This document shows positions 9,671-18,214 of a DNA stretch of 64,000 nt, one piece after another. Origin of the DNA: Burkholderiales bacterium (GTDB taxonomy: Bacteria; Pseudomonadota; Gammaproteobacteria; Burkholderiales; Ga0077523). The notes beneath the pieces were generated by a model, which did not search any database, was not told the DNA's origin, and saw nothing but the letters and a program-made list of their open reading frames with translations. The stretch is taken from contig JAIESW010000079.1 in the NCBI GenBank assembly GCA_019745565.1, positions 1 through 64,000 on the forward strand, written 5' to 3'. The translations under genes and the position numbers were made by a program. The first letter of the stretch is position 1; every line of letters begins with the position of its first letter.

Positions 9671-10901
9671 CGTCGTGCGGCCGGGACGGGTGGTGACGGT
9701 GCTGTTGGCGGGCCTGCTGCTGGATCACGCGGCGGCCGAGGATCGACCGACGGCCGAGCCGGTTGCGCCCCCGCGCCTGGAAGTGCTCCAGGACGGCTTC
9801 GTCGTGGAGCCCAAGGACGGCGAGTACGTCCTGGCGCGGGCGCCCTTCGTCGTGCGCGTGGCGCCCGGACATGGACGACTGTCCGTGATCGCGACGACCC
9901 ACGAAGAGGCCATCGGCAACGCGCGCGCGTTGTGGAGCGCGCCGTTGGTTGCACCGCTCGGCACCGGTTCGACCGCGATGCCGTTGTCGCTGCTGGTCAC
10001 CGAGAACAGCCTGGAGTTCTACTCCGGACTCACCCAGAGTTTCGTCGAGCAGTGGGGGCCGGTGCTCGGTGCCGCGCAACTCGGTGACTATGCGGCGCTG
10101 CGGCCGTCGCTGCCGCGCGATCCGAACCTGCTGATGACGCCGCGCCAGCAGGCGAACGTGCTGCGGCGGCGCGACGGCGTGCAGCTCCTGGCGGTGGACA
10201 AGCTCGGGGCGGAGGCCATCGGGACCTCGGCCATCGAGGCAGTGACACTGTTCCTGTTCTTCGAGCGTAACGGCGAGCCCCGGTCGTCGTGGGCGATCAT
10301 CGACAGCGTCGAACTGGCGCGCTTGCGCTTCATCCCCGTGGCCTCGCGCCGCTCGGAACCGCCGGCCGCGCGCCGCAACGTGCTCGACTGCGGCTCGAGC
10401 GGCGTAGTGCAGGCGGTGCGGCGGAACGACTTCCAGCGGCTCGAGCGCATCCTGGAGCAGGGCGTCGATCCCAATACCCGCTCGGCGCGCAACAACGTGA
10501 CGCTGTTGATGTGTGCCGTCGGCGGGCTCGACGTGCACAGCAACGCCGTGTGGGTGCTGCTGGAGGCGGGCGCCGACGTCAACGCGAAGACCGCCCATGG
10601 CGAATCCGCGTTGCTGTGGGCGGCGCGCACCGGCGATCGCGGCATCACGACGGCGAGCCGCCTGAATGCGGTCGAACAACTGATCTCGCGCGGCGCCGAC
10701 GTCAATGCCGCGGACGAGGAGGGCGAGACGCCGTTGCTCGGTGCCGTGTGGATGGGGCATGCGGAGATCGTGGCGGCGCTGCTGTCGGCTGGCGCCGATG
10801 CCCACAAGGCGAACGCGGCGGGAGAAACGCCGCAGGTGCGCGCGAAGCGGTTGGGGATGCTGGAGATCGCGGATCTCATCGGGTTGTTTACGGGGGAGTA
10901 G
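9633..10901 (+). CDS. Exported ankyrin-repeat protein
   Basis: This 422-residue protein has a short N-terminal hydrophobic segment (VVTVLLAGLLL) that could be a signal peptide. An uncharacterised region rich in beta strands covers about residues 45-245. From about residue 250 to the end there are four or five ankyrin repeats (NNVTLLMCAV, HGESALLWAAR, ISRGADVNAADEEGETPLLGAV, LLSAGADAHKAN). It overlaps the end of soxD by 38 bases, so it is probably expressed with soxCD, perhaps as a periplasmic binding partner. An ATG at 9645 is an alternative start. Confidence 0.75.
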   Translation: MDSTMRGTAARNSVVRPGRVVTVLLAGLLLDHAAAEDRPTAEPVAPPRLEVLQDGFVVEPKDGEYVLARAPFVVRVAPGHGRLSVIATTHEEAIGNARALWSAPLVAPLGTGSTAMPLSLLVTENSLEFYSGLTQSFVEQWGPVLGAAQLGDYAALRPSLPRDPNLLMTPRQQANVLRRRDGVQLLAVDKLGAEAIGTSAIEAVTLFLFFERNGEPRSSWAIIDSVELARLRFIPVASRRSEPPAARRNVLDCGSSGVVQAVRRNDFQRLERILEQGVDPNTRSARNNVTLLMCAVGGLDVHSNAVWVLLEAGADVNAKTAHGESALLWAARTGDRGITTASRLNAVEQLISRGADVNAADEEGETPLLGAVWMGHAEIVAALLSAGADAHKANAAGETPQVRAKRLGMLEIADLIGLFTGE

Positions 10902-10912
10902 TTGCCGCAGCT

Positions 10913-11003
10913 GGCCCCATCCCAGCCTTCTCCCACCGAAGGTGGGGGAAGGGGCGTACGTCCCCTCCCCCGGCTTCGCCGGGGGAGGGCTAGGGTGGGG
11001 GCC
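10913..11003. repeat. Double-hairpin palindromic repeat, copy A
   Basis: About 90 bases made of two stem-loops (CCCACC/GGTGGGGG and CCCCCGGC/GCCGGGGG) joined by a GTAC-centred linker (AAGGGGCGTACGTCCCCT). The same element occurs at 26943-27032 (inverted) and 46176-46267. It lies between the convergent ankyrin and argC genes, where it could also act as a bidirectional terminator. Confidence 0.85.
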
Positions 11004-11010
11004 AACTACC

Positions 11011-11970
11011 TCAAACCGTCAACCCACGCGCCTCATCCACCCCCAGCATCACGTTCATGCATTGAATCGCTGCGCCCGACGCGCCCTTCCCCAGGTTGTC
11101 GAAGCGGGCCGCCAGCAGCACCTGCTCGCCGTGCCCGAACACGAAGATCTCCGCCCGGTTGGTGTCGTTGCAGGCCGTGGCCGGCAGCGCGCCGTTATCG
11201 AGCACGGCAGTCGTGTCGGCGGGCATCACGCGGATGAAGTGCTCGCCGCGGTAGTAGTCCGCATAGAAAGCCTGCAGCGATTGCAGCGATACCGGCTGCG
11301 GCAGTGTGCGCGTCAACAGCGGTACCGCTACCACCATGCCCTGCGTGAAATTGCCGACGATCGGTGTGAAGAGTGGCGCATGCGCCAACCCGGAGATGGT
11401 TTTCATCTCGGGCAGATGCTTGTGCGTGAGGCCCAGCGCGTAGAAGCGCGGGCTCTTCATGCTGTCCGGCAACGACGCGGGTTGCTCGTAGGAGGCGATC
11501 ATCTCCTTGCCGCCGCCGCTGTAGCCGGTCACCGAATGGCAGCTCAACGGATGGTCGGCCGGCACGATGCCAGCGGCCACCAGCGGATGCAGCAGCATGA
11601 TGAAGCCGCTCGCGTGGCACCCCGGGATGGCGACCTTGCGCGCCGCGCGGATGCGGTCGCGTTGGCCCGGATTCAGTTCCGGCAGGCCGTAGACCCACTC
11701 CGGATTCGTGCGATGCGCGGTGCTCGCGTCGAGGAAGCGCGTCTTCGTATTGCCGGCCGCGAGCAGTGCCACTGACTCGCGCGACGCGGCGTCCGGCAGG
11801 CACAGGAACACGATGTCCGCGGCGTTGATGATCGCGGCCTTCGCGGCAGGGTCCTTGCGCTGGGCTTCGGCGATCGAAAGCACCTCGATCTCGTCACGTC
11901 CGGCGAGGCGCTCGTCGATCTTGAGGCCGGTCGTGCCGTGGCGGCCGTCGATGAAGACTTTCCAGGTCAT
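11011..11970 (-). CDS. argC: N-acetyl-gamma-glutamyl-phosphate reductase (short type)
   Basis: ArgC reduces N-acetylglutamyl phosphate to the semialdehyde with NADPH in arginine synthesis. The 319-residue length is that of the short ArgC type. The catalytic cysteine is Cys118 in AIPGCHASGF. The N-terminus has DGRHGTTGLKI in place of a classical GxSGYxG loop, as expected for this type, and HKHLPEM and SGGGKEMI are also present. It is convergent with the ankyrin gene across repeat copy A. No other arginine gene is in the window. Confidence 0.93.
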   Translation of the reverse strand: MTWKVFIDGRHGTTGLKIDERLAGRDEIEVLSIAEAQRKDPAAKAAIINAADIVFLCLPDAASRESVALLAAGNTKTRFLDASTAHRTNPEWVYGLPELNPGQRDRIRAARKVAIPGCHASGFIMLLHPLVAAGIVPADHPLSCHSVTGYSGGGKEMIASYEQPASLPDSMKSPRFYALGLTHKHLPEMKTISGLAHAPLFTPIVGNFTQGMVVAVPLLTRTLPQPVSLQSLQAFYADYYRGEHFIRVMPADTTAVLDNGALPATACNDTNRAEIFVFGHGEQVLLAARFDNLGKGASGAAIQCMNVMLGVDEARGLTV

Positions 11971-11998
11971 GGGGTGGTTTCAGGGACGTGGGCATTCG

Positions 11999-12004
11999 AT
12001 TGTA
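11999..12004 (-). promoter_or_regulatory. Possible -10 box of argC
   Basis: TACAAT on the minus strand lies 29 bases before the argC ATG, in the divergent space between argC and the NIPSNAP gene. No clear -35 box is seen. Confidence 0.3.
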
Positions 12005-12125
12005 TGTCAGTGCCGCCCGTCCGGAACGTCGCAGCCGTAGGGGAATCCCGACATGGCTGCGGTGATGCGCGGACTTCGTGCCATCATTCGCGCCCTCGAT
12101 AACAAACCATCTTTCGGAGGACTCC

Positions 12126-12449
12126 ATGCTGCTCGACGTGCGTACCTATACCTGCCGGCCCGGCACAATCAAGAAGCACCTCGCGCTGTACGAGAAGCTC
12201 GGCAAGGGCCCGCAGACCCGCCATCTCGGCCAGCCGTTCGCCTACCTCACCACCGAAACCGGCAACGTGAACCAGTACATCCACATCTGGGCCTACGAGA
12301 ACGCGGGCGATCGCGAGCGCCGCCGGGCCGCCATGTGGGCCGATCCGGAATGGATCGCGTACACGGAGGAAAGCGCCAAGCTGGGTGCGCTGGAGCAGCA
12401 GGAAAACCGCCTGATGACCCCGGTGTCATTCTTTCCGTTGTCGCGCTGA
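12126..12449 (+). CDS. NIPSNAP-family protein
   Basis: This 107-residue protein has a dimeric alpha/beta-barrel (ferredoxin-like) fold of the NIPSNAP type. It starts MLLDVRTYTCRPGTIKKHL and has the usual HIWAYENAGDRERRR and WIAYTEES blocks. GGAGG at 12116-12120 sits 5 bases before the ATG. The biochemical role of bacterial NIPSNAP proteins is poorly defined, and the neighbours give no hint. Confidence 0.8.
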   Translation: MLLDVRTYTCRPGTIKKHLALYEKLGKGPQTRHLGQPFAYLTTETGNVNQYIHIWAYENAGDRERRRAAMWADPEWIAYTEESAKLGALEQQENRLMTPVSFFPLSR

Positions 12450-12644
12450 GATCGAGGGTGAGGGCCGTGGCGGGCGCGTCCTGCGCCCCCTGCAGCCCAT
12501 GATTCTTCGGGCTTTCCGCCGGAATACAGGGACGCCCGGACCGAGCGCCGAGCCTGAAGCTCGCTCGGCGGCGGTGCTATCTAGGGGCGCGGATGGAACC
12601 GGCCCGGCGCGACGCTGTCAACTCTGGCGCAAGAGGGTGCCGCC

Positions 12645-12845
12645 ATGTACCAGGGTTCCGTCGTCGAAGTCCGTTGTCCGCGCTGCCAGTCGGTCGTCTA
12701 TCGCGTCCGGCGGCGGTGGATCGATCGTTTGACGAGCCTGTTCCGGCCGGCGCGGCGCTACCGGTGCGAGGAGTTCCGCTGCGGTTGGGAAGGCAACGTC
12801 CCCGTGGCCGAACTGCGGGCCCTGCGGGAGACGCACGGGTCCTGA
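12645..12845 (+). CDS. Small zinc-ribbon-like protein (66 aa)
   Basis: This 66-residue protein has two cysteine pairs, CPRC (11-14) and CEEFRC (41-46), spaced like a zinc ribbon. The region between them is basic (VRRRWIDRL, FRPARRYR), which could bind nucleic acid or membrane. AGAGGGTG lies before the ATG. I do not recognise the family. It stands alone between the NIPSNAP gene and a convergent methyltransferase. Confidence 0.6.
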   Translation: MYQGSVVEVRCPRCQSVVYRVRRRWIDRLTSLFRPARRYRCEEFRCGWEGNVPVAELRALRETHGS

Positions 12846-12864
12846 GGCGCCGGCGTGACGGCAG

Positions 12865-13458
12865 TCACGTCGCGGGTCTGCGGGCCCATACCTGCCAGCG
12901 TTCCCTGTCCTGGAACACGGGGATCGAGTCCGTGACCGGTTCGTCCACGATGCGCTTGAACCGTGTGCCCAGAAGAGCCTGCAGCTCGGCCTCGCTCGTA
13001 CCGAATGGCGGGCCCTTCGGGTTGTCGTCGAAGAACCAATAGCCCGCGATCACGCCATCGGGAGTCAGCAGTTCAGATGTACGGACCGCGTAATCGGCCC
13101 ACATCTTCCTCGGCAGCGCGCACAGGAAGGCACGCTCGATCATTACGTCGAACGGTGCGCCGGCATCGAATGCAAAGAAATCGGCCAGTTGCACGCGGCC
13201 GGCGCAGCGGCCCAGATTCTTCCGCGCTGCTTCGACCGCCGCAGGGCTGAAGTCGATGGCGAGCACGTCGAAGCCCGCTTCGGCCAGGAAGCCGGCTTCA
13301 TGGCCGGAGCCGCAGCCGGGGATCAGCACACGTGCGCCCGGCTTCATCTCACGCGCGTAACGCTGCAGGCGCTCGCCGATGCGGCCAGCGTCCCACGGCG
13401 TGACCTGATCGCGGTAGCGCGTCTCCCAGAAGTCCGCTCGCGAGCTGTCCTGGGCCAC
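12865..13458 (-). CDS. SAM-dependent methyltransferase, thiopurine methyltransferase-like
   Basis: This class I methyltransferase has about 197 residues. The opening FWETRYRDQVTPWDAG, motif I (VLIPGCGSGHE), VLAIDFS, FDVMIERAFLCALP and YWFFDDNPKGPPFG are typical of the TPMT-like family, which methylates thiol or other small acceptors. The GTG at 13458, six bases after the PAP2 stop, gives the family length and makes this the last gene of the six-gene cassette. The start is inferred; no Shine-Dalgarno sequence is evident. Confidence 0.8.
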   Translation of the reverse strand: MAQDSSRADFWETRYRDQVTPWDAGRIGERLQRYAREMKPGARVLIPGCGSGHEAGFLAEAGFDVLAIDFSPAAVEAARKNLGRCAGRVQLADFFAFDAGAPFDVMIERAFLCALPRKMWADYAVRTSELLTPDGVIAGYWFFDDNPKGPPFGTSEAELQALLGTRFKRIVDEPVTDSIPVFQDRERWQVWARRPAT

Positions 13459-13463
13459 GGAGG

Positions 13464-14243
13464 TCAGGAATCGCGCGGTGTCGCGTTCATGCGCGCGAAC
13501 GCCGCGAAGCAGAGACTCGCTAACGCGATGGCGCCGACCGCATGCTGGAAACCGATGACCGTGGGATAGCCGGTCTTGAGGCTCGCCAGCAGCGCCACGG
13601 CGCAGCCGGTGCCGATGAGAACGAGCAGTGCCTGCACCGCAGGGTGCAATCCGAAGGCCCATCGGCGCGCGAGCGAGGTCCCGAGGCAGGCGGCGATCCA
13701 CCCGCCGGTCATACCGGCCGCGATGTCCACCGGCCAATGCACCCCGACCACCGCGCGCGACAGACCCACCAGCACCGCAATCGCCAGCACCGGCACGCGC
13801 ACCCACGGCGACCTGAAGTGCAGCCACAGCAGCGCCGCTGCCACGAAGATGGTGGTCGTGTGTCCCGACGGAAACGAATGGGCGCGGTACGTCGCGCCGA
13901 TGATGATGATGTCTTCGGCCGACAGCACGGCCGGCGGGCGCGGTTCGTCGAAGAGCGGCTTGAACCCGTGCACGAACAGCGTCGCCAGCACGGCGCTCAC
14001 GGCCAGTGCCCACAGGATGTCCGGCCGTCGCCACGCGAACGGCAGGAACAGCGCGAGGGCCACGGCGGTATCGCCCAGCACCGTGATGAAAGGCCAGAGT
14101 TCCGGCCCCGTAATGCGGCTCCACCCGTTGATCGCGGCGAACAGGGCACGGTTGGAACCCGTGACCACGAGCACCAACAGCAACGCGACACCGACTGCCG
14201 GCACCGCCCACACCGAGGGCGAGCGCCAGGGGACGGGTGTCAC
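13464..14243 (-). CDS. PAP2-family membrane phosphatase
   Basis: This 259-residue integral membrane phosphatase carries the three PAP2 motifs: KPLFDEPRPP, SFPSGHTTT and SRAVVGVHWPVD, with five or six membrane helices. Such enzymes dephosphorylate undecaprenyl pyrophosphate or lipid A. Its place after a GT2 and an ArnT-like transferase suggests recycling of a polyprenyl carrier or lipid A dephosphorylation. The GTG start overlaps the stop of the ArnT-like gene (GTGA), and GGAGG at 14251-14255 precedes it. Confidence 0.88.
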   Translation of the reverse strand: MTPVPWRSPSVWAVPAVGVALLLVLVVTGSNRALFAAINGWSRITGPELWPFITVLGDTAVALALFLPFAWRRPDILWALAVSAVLATLFVHGFKPLFDEPRPPAVLSAEDIIIIGATYRAHSFPSGHTTTIFVAAALLWLHFRSPWVRVPVLAIAVLVGLSRAVVGVHWPVDIAAGMTGGWIAACLGTSLARRWAFGLHPAVQALLVLIGTGCAVALLASLKTGYPTVIGFQHAVGAIALASLCFAAFARMNATPRDS

Positions 14244-15805
14244 TTCCCGGCCTCCGTCACCTTCACCAGTGCGATGCCGTTCTTCTGGTACAGCGTCTCG
14301 TAGCCGGGCAGTTCGCCGAGGCGCTTCACCTTCGACAGGACGATGTCGCCGGGCACCGGATCGCGCCGTGGCGTCAGCCGGCCCGAGTACACGATGAAGC
14401 TGGGCGTGCTGACGCTCCACAGGATGACTTCGTAGCCGCGTTCGCGCGCGAGCAGGGCGGCCTCCTTGATCGGTCCCTGCTGCACGGCGCCTACGGCCGG
14501 CAGGAGGAAGAGTGCCAGCGCCGAGGCGTGCAGCACCCCGGCCGCCATCAGTTTCGCCGGCAGCGGGATGCGCTTGGCGAAGATCAGCGCGATGGTGACC
14601 GCGACGGCGGCCGCGGCGAACGTGTAGAAGCCGGGCCCGAAGGACTCGCGCACGTTGCCGACCACTTCGCGGTAGTACGGGTCCTTCACGGTGGGCGCCA
14701 TGTGTTCGAGTGCCCATGGCACCGCCGCCAGCGCGGCGAACAGCAGCAACGGCGGCAGCAACGCGAAGTACGACGAACGCAGCCGGTCGACGTTGAGCGC
14801 CATCATGATGAACACGCCGGTGTAGCCGTAGAAGGCGTAGTGCGGCAGCTTGGTGCCCGATAGCGAGAAGAACACCAGCACGAAGGCGAACCAGATCAGG
14901 CAGAAGCGCTGCAGGTCGTCGGCCCACACCGCGCGAGGATTGCGCGCGATGTTGAGCAGCGGCGTGGTGAAGGGCAGGGTGGCGACGAACAGCCACGGCA
15001 CGTAGAAGAACAGGCTGCCGTCGAAGCCGTGCATCGGCGCGCCGAAGCGCTGCACGTTGTGCTTCATGAAGAAGCCCTGGATGAACGCGTCGCCCTCCTT
15101 GAGGTACTGGGCCACGTACCAGGGTGCCGCGATCGCGACGAGCAATGCGATGCCGGCCGGATCGAGCATGGCGCGCAGCCAGCCGCGCAGATCGCGCTTC
15201 GACAGGCAATACAGGAAGGTGACCGCGCCGGGCACCAGCACCGCCACCGGCCCCTTCGCCAGCAACCCGAATCCGATGGCGATGAACGCCGCCCGCAGCC
15301 AGACCTTGTGGCCTTCGCGGAAGTAGAGGAAAGCGCTGGTGAGCGCCGCCACGATCAGCATGTTGAGCAGCGCGTCGGCGATGGCCGCGCGACCGATCAC
15401 CGTGATGCCCGCTGCGGCTGCGGTGAATCCGGCCGCTATGAACGCGAGGCGCGGTCCGCGCAGGCGCCGCACGAACAGGAAGACGAACGCGACCCACAGC
15501 GTCGCGCAAATGGCCGAGGGCAGGCGGAACGCGAACTCGTTCACGCCGAACGCCAGCACCGACACCGCCTGCAGCCAGTAGATCAGCACCGGCTTGTCGT
15601 AGCGCGGCACGCCGTTCAGGTAGGTGGAGATGTAGTCGCCGCGCTCCAGCATCTCGCGCGTGGCCTCGCTGAAGGCCCCCTCGTCCAGATCGAAGAGCGG
15701 CACATCGCCCAGGCCCACGAAGAAGCTCATCGCGATGGCGGCCACCAATAGCAGTGCGAAGCCGCGATGGGTGCGGATATCGTCGGAGAGCGAGGCGGCG
15801 ATCAT
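14240..15805 (-). CDS. ArnT/PMT-like membrane glycosyltransferase
   Basis: This 521-residue GT-C-fold transferase has many membrane helices. The family signature is in its first periplasmic loop: FDLDEGAFSEATREM (the acidic catalytic site) and YDKPVLIYWLQ. ArnT-type enzymes move a sugar from undecaprenyl phosphate to lipid A, or to protein in the case of PMTs. It overlaps the upstream flippase-like gene (ATGA) and the downstream PAP2 gene (GTGA). The acceptor is not known. Confidence 0.88.
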   Translation of the reverse strand: MIAASLSDDIRTHRGFALLLVAAIAMSFFVGLGDVPLFDLDEGAFSEATREMLERGDYISTYLNGVPRYDKPVLIYWLQAVSVLAFGVNEFAFRLPSAICATLWVAFVFLFVRRLRGPRLAFIAAGFTAAAAGITVIGRAAIADALLNMLIVAALTSAFLYFREGHKVWLRAAFIAIGFGLLAKGPVAVLVPGAVTFLYCLSKRDLRGWLRAMLDPAGIALLVAIAAPWYVAQYLKEGDAFIQGFFMKHNVQRFGAPMHGFDGSLFFYVPWLFVATLPFTTPLLNIARNPRAVWADDLQRFCLIWFAFVLVFFSLSGTKLPHYAFYGYTGVFIMMALNVDRLRSSYFALLPPLLLFAALAAVPWALEHMAPTVKDPYYREVVGNVRESFGPGFYTFAAAAVAVTIALIFAKRIPLPAKLMAAGVLHASALALFLLPAVGAVQQGPIKEAALLARERGYEVILWSVSTPSFIVYSGRLTPRRDPVPGDIVLSKVKRLGELPGYETLYQKNGIALVKVTEAGK

Positions 15806-16743
15806 GGGCGGCGCGATGGTAGCAGGAAGAGCGGCGCGGCCAGCAGGCCCTGGATTACGGCGCAGATGCCATACAGCAGGCCGGTGCCGGCGGCGATGTC
15901 GGCTGGAACCCCGGCGAGGCCGAGCACCGCCACGGCAGCGAGTTCGCGCGTGCCGAAGCCGGCCACGCCCAGCGGCAGTGCCGCCATCACGAAGATCGGC
16001 GCCGCGGCCGCCAACATGATGAGGAACGGAACCTGCGCGCCGAGCGACGCAGCGCACGCCACCAGCGCAGTCGCAGAGAGGAACTGCACCAGGATCGACA
16101 GCGTAAGCGACTTGACCAGGCGGCGTTTCAAGCCGGTCGCCGGATCGTTGAGGCGGCGCCACAGATCCGCGACGCGCTCAGCGGCCTTGAAGGGCAGGCG
16201 CCGCACCCACTCCACCGGCCAGGGGATGAACGGCATGACGACGATCGCCGCGAGCAGCGATCCGTAAGCGAGCAGCACGTGCCGCCCGGCGGCGGCGCCC
16301 GAGAGCGTGATGCCGGCAATCAGCGCGGTGCCGGCCGCGACGAACGACAGCACGCAGAGCGTCCACAGGCCGCTGAACCGGTCGAACGCGACCGACGCCG
16401 TGGACTCGAGCAGCGGATTGCCGAGCCGCGACAGTTCGTAGCTGCGCAGCAGATCGCCCGACACCGTGGCGCCGGGCAGGAGCATGTTGCTGGTCATCGC
16501 GCGTGCGTACATCGGGATCAGCCGGCCCGTGGGCGCGGTCAGCGACAGCGCGCGGGCGATGTAGGCCCAGCGCATGGCCGACACGATGTTGGAGGCGATG
16601 GCGATCGCGAGCGCGACCGCGAACCACGCAGGATCGGTGCGGGCGAGGCTCGTGAACAGGCGCTCGGCACCGACGAACCAGAAGACCAGTGCAAGCAAGG
16701 CGAGGCCGCCGGCGATGCGGGCGGCGATCGACAGCAGGCGCAC
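15802..16743 (-). CDS. LPG-synthase-TM-type membrane protein (YbhN/AglD-like)
   Basis: This 313-residue membrane protein has about eight helices and belongs to the lysylphosphatidylglycerol-synthase transmembrane family (PF03706 type). Typical blocks are WAYIARALSL, SNMLLPGATVSGDLLRSYELSR, VAFDRFSGLW and PLGVAGFGTRELAA. It lacks the aminoacyl-transfer domain of MprF. In glycosylation clusters such proteins are suspected lipid flippases. A GTG start follows the GT2 stop by 1 base, so it is tightly coupled. Confidence 0.85.
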   Translation of the reverse strand: MRLLSIAARIAGGLALLALVFWFVGAERLFTSLARTDPAWFAVALAIAIASNIVSAMRWAYIARALSLTAPTGRLIPMYARAMTSNMLLPGATVSGDLLRSYELSRLGNPLLESTASVAFDRFSGLWTLCVLSFVAAGTALIAGITLSGAAAGRHVLLAYGSLLAAIVVMPFIPWPVEWVRRLPFKAAERVADLWRRLNDPATGLKRRLVKSLTLSILVQFLSATALVACAASLGAQVPFLIMLAAAAPIFVMAALPLGVAGFGTRELAAVAVLGLAGVPADIAAGTGLLYGICAVIQGLLAAPLFLLPSRRP

Positions 16744-16744
16744 G

Positions 16745-17776
16745 TCAGCGGACCGGCTTCGCGCCGTCGGCTCTTGCGGCGGGACGCGGAGCGCTGCGCG
16801 TCATGTACTGCGCGCGGCCCTCGGGTTCGTGATAGATCCGCGTGAGCATCTCGCCCAGCACGCCGGTGGCGACGAGCTGCAGGCCGATCAGCACCATCAT
16901 CACGCCGAGCAGCAGCAGCGGCCGGCCGCCGATGTCGTGGCCCAGGGCCAGCTTGTCGAAGGTGAGCCAGGCGAGAATCAGCACGCCGATCGATCCGAAC
17001 GTGAGGCCGATGCCGCCGAACGCATGGATCGGCCGATGCAGGAAGCGCAGCAGGAACTTGATCCACAGCAGGTCGAGCAGCACGCGGAACGTGCGGTCGA
17101 TGCCGTATTTCGAAACCCCGCGCGTGCGGGCGTGATGGCGCACGGGCACCTCGATGATCTTCGCGCCCACCTCGGCTGCAAGTGCCGGAATGAAGCGATG
17201 CAGCTCGCCGTAGAGGCGCAGATCGCGGATCACGCGGCCGCGATAGAGCTTGAGGGCGCAGCCGTAGTCGTGCAGCCGGACGCCGGTCACCTTCGAGATG
17301 AGGCCGTTCGCGATCATCGAGGGCACCTTGCGCGAGATCGCAGCGTCCTGCCGGTCCTTGCGCCACCCGGAGATCACGTCGACGTCGGGGTTGGCGTCGA
17401 GATGGTCGAGCAATCGCGGGATGTCGGCCGGATCGTTCTGCAGATCACCGTCGAGCGTGACAATGTAGTCGCCCTCGGCCACGTCGAAGCCCGCCTGTAG
17501 CGCGGTAGCCTGCCCGTAGTTGCGGATCAGGTACACGGGCTTCAGCCATGAGCGCTCGGCCGCCAGGGTTTCCAGCATGCGCGCAGAACCGTCGCGCGAA
17601 CCGTCATCGACGCAGATCAGCTCGAAGCTGCGACCGGTCGGAGCGACGGCGTCGCGCACCTTGGTGACGAGGTCGGCGAGGTTTTCGGCTTCGTTGTAGA
17701 TCGGGATCACCACCGACACGTTGGGCGGTGCCGTGTCCACGGCCGCTTCGCGCGACAGCGGGACTGATTCGTTCAC
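16745..17776 (-). CDS. Family 2 glycosyltransferase, ArnC/DPM1-like
   Basis: This 343-residue enzyme has a cytosolic GT2 domain (VSVVIPIYNEAENL, VDDGSRDGS, ATALQAGFDVAEGDYIVTLDGDLQNDP) and two C-terminal membrane helices. It probably loads a sugar from a nucleotide donor onto undecaprenyl phosphate for the ArnT-like enzyme two genes on. The DGD motif is the metal and donor site. The start overlaps the cupin stop (ATGA). Its donor sugar is unknown; no Arn-type sugar-modifying genes are nearby. Confidence 0.9.
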   Translation of the reverse strand: MNESVPLSREAAVDTAPPNVSVVIPIYNEAENLADLVTKVRDAVAPTGRSFELICVDDGSRDGSARMLETLAAERSWLKPVYLIRNYGQATALQAGFDVAEGDYIVTLDGDLQNDPADIPRLLDHLDANPDVDVISGWRKDRQDAAISRKVPSMIANGLISKVTGVRLHDYGCALKLYRGRVIRDLRLYGELHRFIPALAAEVGAKIIEVPVRHHARTRGVSKYGIDRTFRVLLDLLWIKFLLRFLHRPIHAFGGIGLTFGSIGVLILAWLTFDKLALGHDIGGRPLLLLGVMMVLIGLQLVATGVLGEMLTRIYHEPEGRAQYMTRSAPRPAARADGAKPVR

Positions 17777-18132
17777 GAGGTCTCTCCGCCCTCGGGGCCG
17801 TAGAACATCACCCAGACGGCGAAGTCGTCGGAGAACGATTCGAAGCGATGGGGCACGCCGGCCGGCACGAACAGCGTGTCGCCCGTCTTGAACGCGTGCC
17901 GCGTGTCGCCATTCAGGAAGATTCCGCTGCCCTGCGCCACCACGTACAGTTCATCGCGCGTATGCGGCACCTGTGCGTCAGTGCCCTTTGGGGCATACAG
18001 CTTGACGAGGAGGGAGCCGTGTTCGAACACCGGCGAGGAAAGCGCGCCGGCGGGCGGCTTGAGCGCCCGGGCCGCTTCGAGCGGCAGGTGGCGCGGGTGA
18101 GCGTCGGCGATGTGATTGCGTTCGGCAGCCAT
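17773..18132 (-). CDS. Single-domain cupin protein
   Basis: This 119-residue protein has one double-stranded beta-helix cupin domain. Motif 1 is partly altered (PHTRDELYVVAQGSG), and motif 2 is FVPAGVPHRFESF, so a metal site of His and Glu is possible. It overlaps the GT2 gene by 4 bases and heads the glycosylation cassette. An in-frame ATG at 18180, preceded by GAGG, would add 16 residues and is a real alternative start. Confidence 0.75.
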   Translation of the reverse strand: MAAERNHIADAHPRHLPLEAARALKPPAGALSSPVFEHGSLLVKLYAPKGTDAQVPHTRDELYVVAQGSGIFLNGDTRHAFKTGDTLFVPAGVPHRFESFSDDFAVWVMFYGPEGGETS

Positions 18133-18214
18133 GGGGTGTCGGGATCGGGCCGGCGAGGCGGCCGGATGAGGGTAGCCCATCGGCCCCTCGATGTCGATTG
18201 CGCTACCAGGGCCG

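Noticed and set aside
12865-14211. One 448-residue protein joining two genes
   Set aside because: The N-terminal part is an out-of-frame reading of the PAP2 gene; the methyltransferase starts near 13458.
13464-15509. One 681-residue protein ending in a PAP2 domain
   Set aside because: Only the last 259 residues are real; the first part is an out-of-frame reading of the ArnT-like gene.
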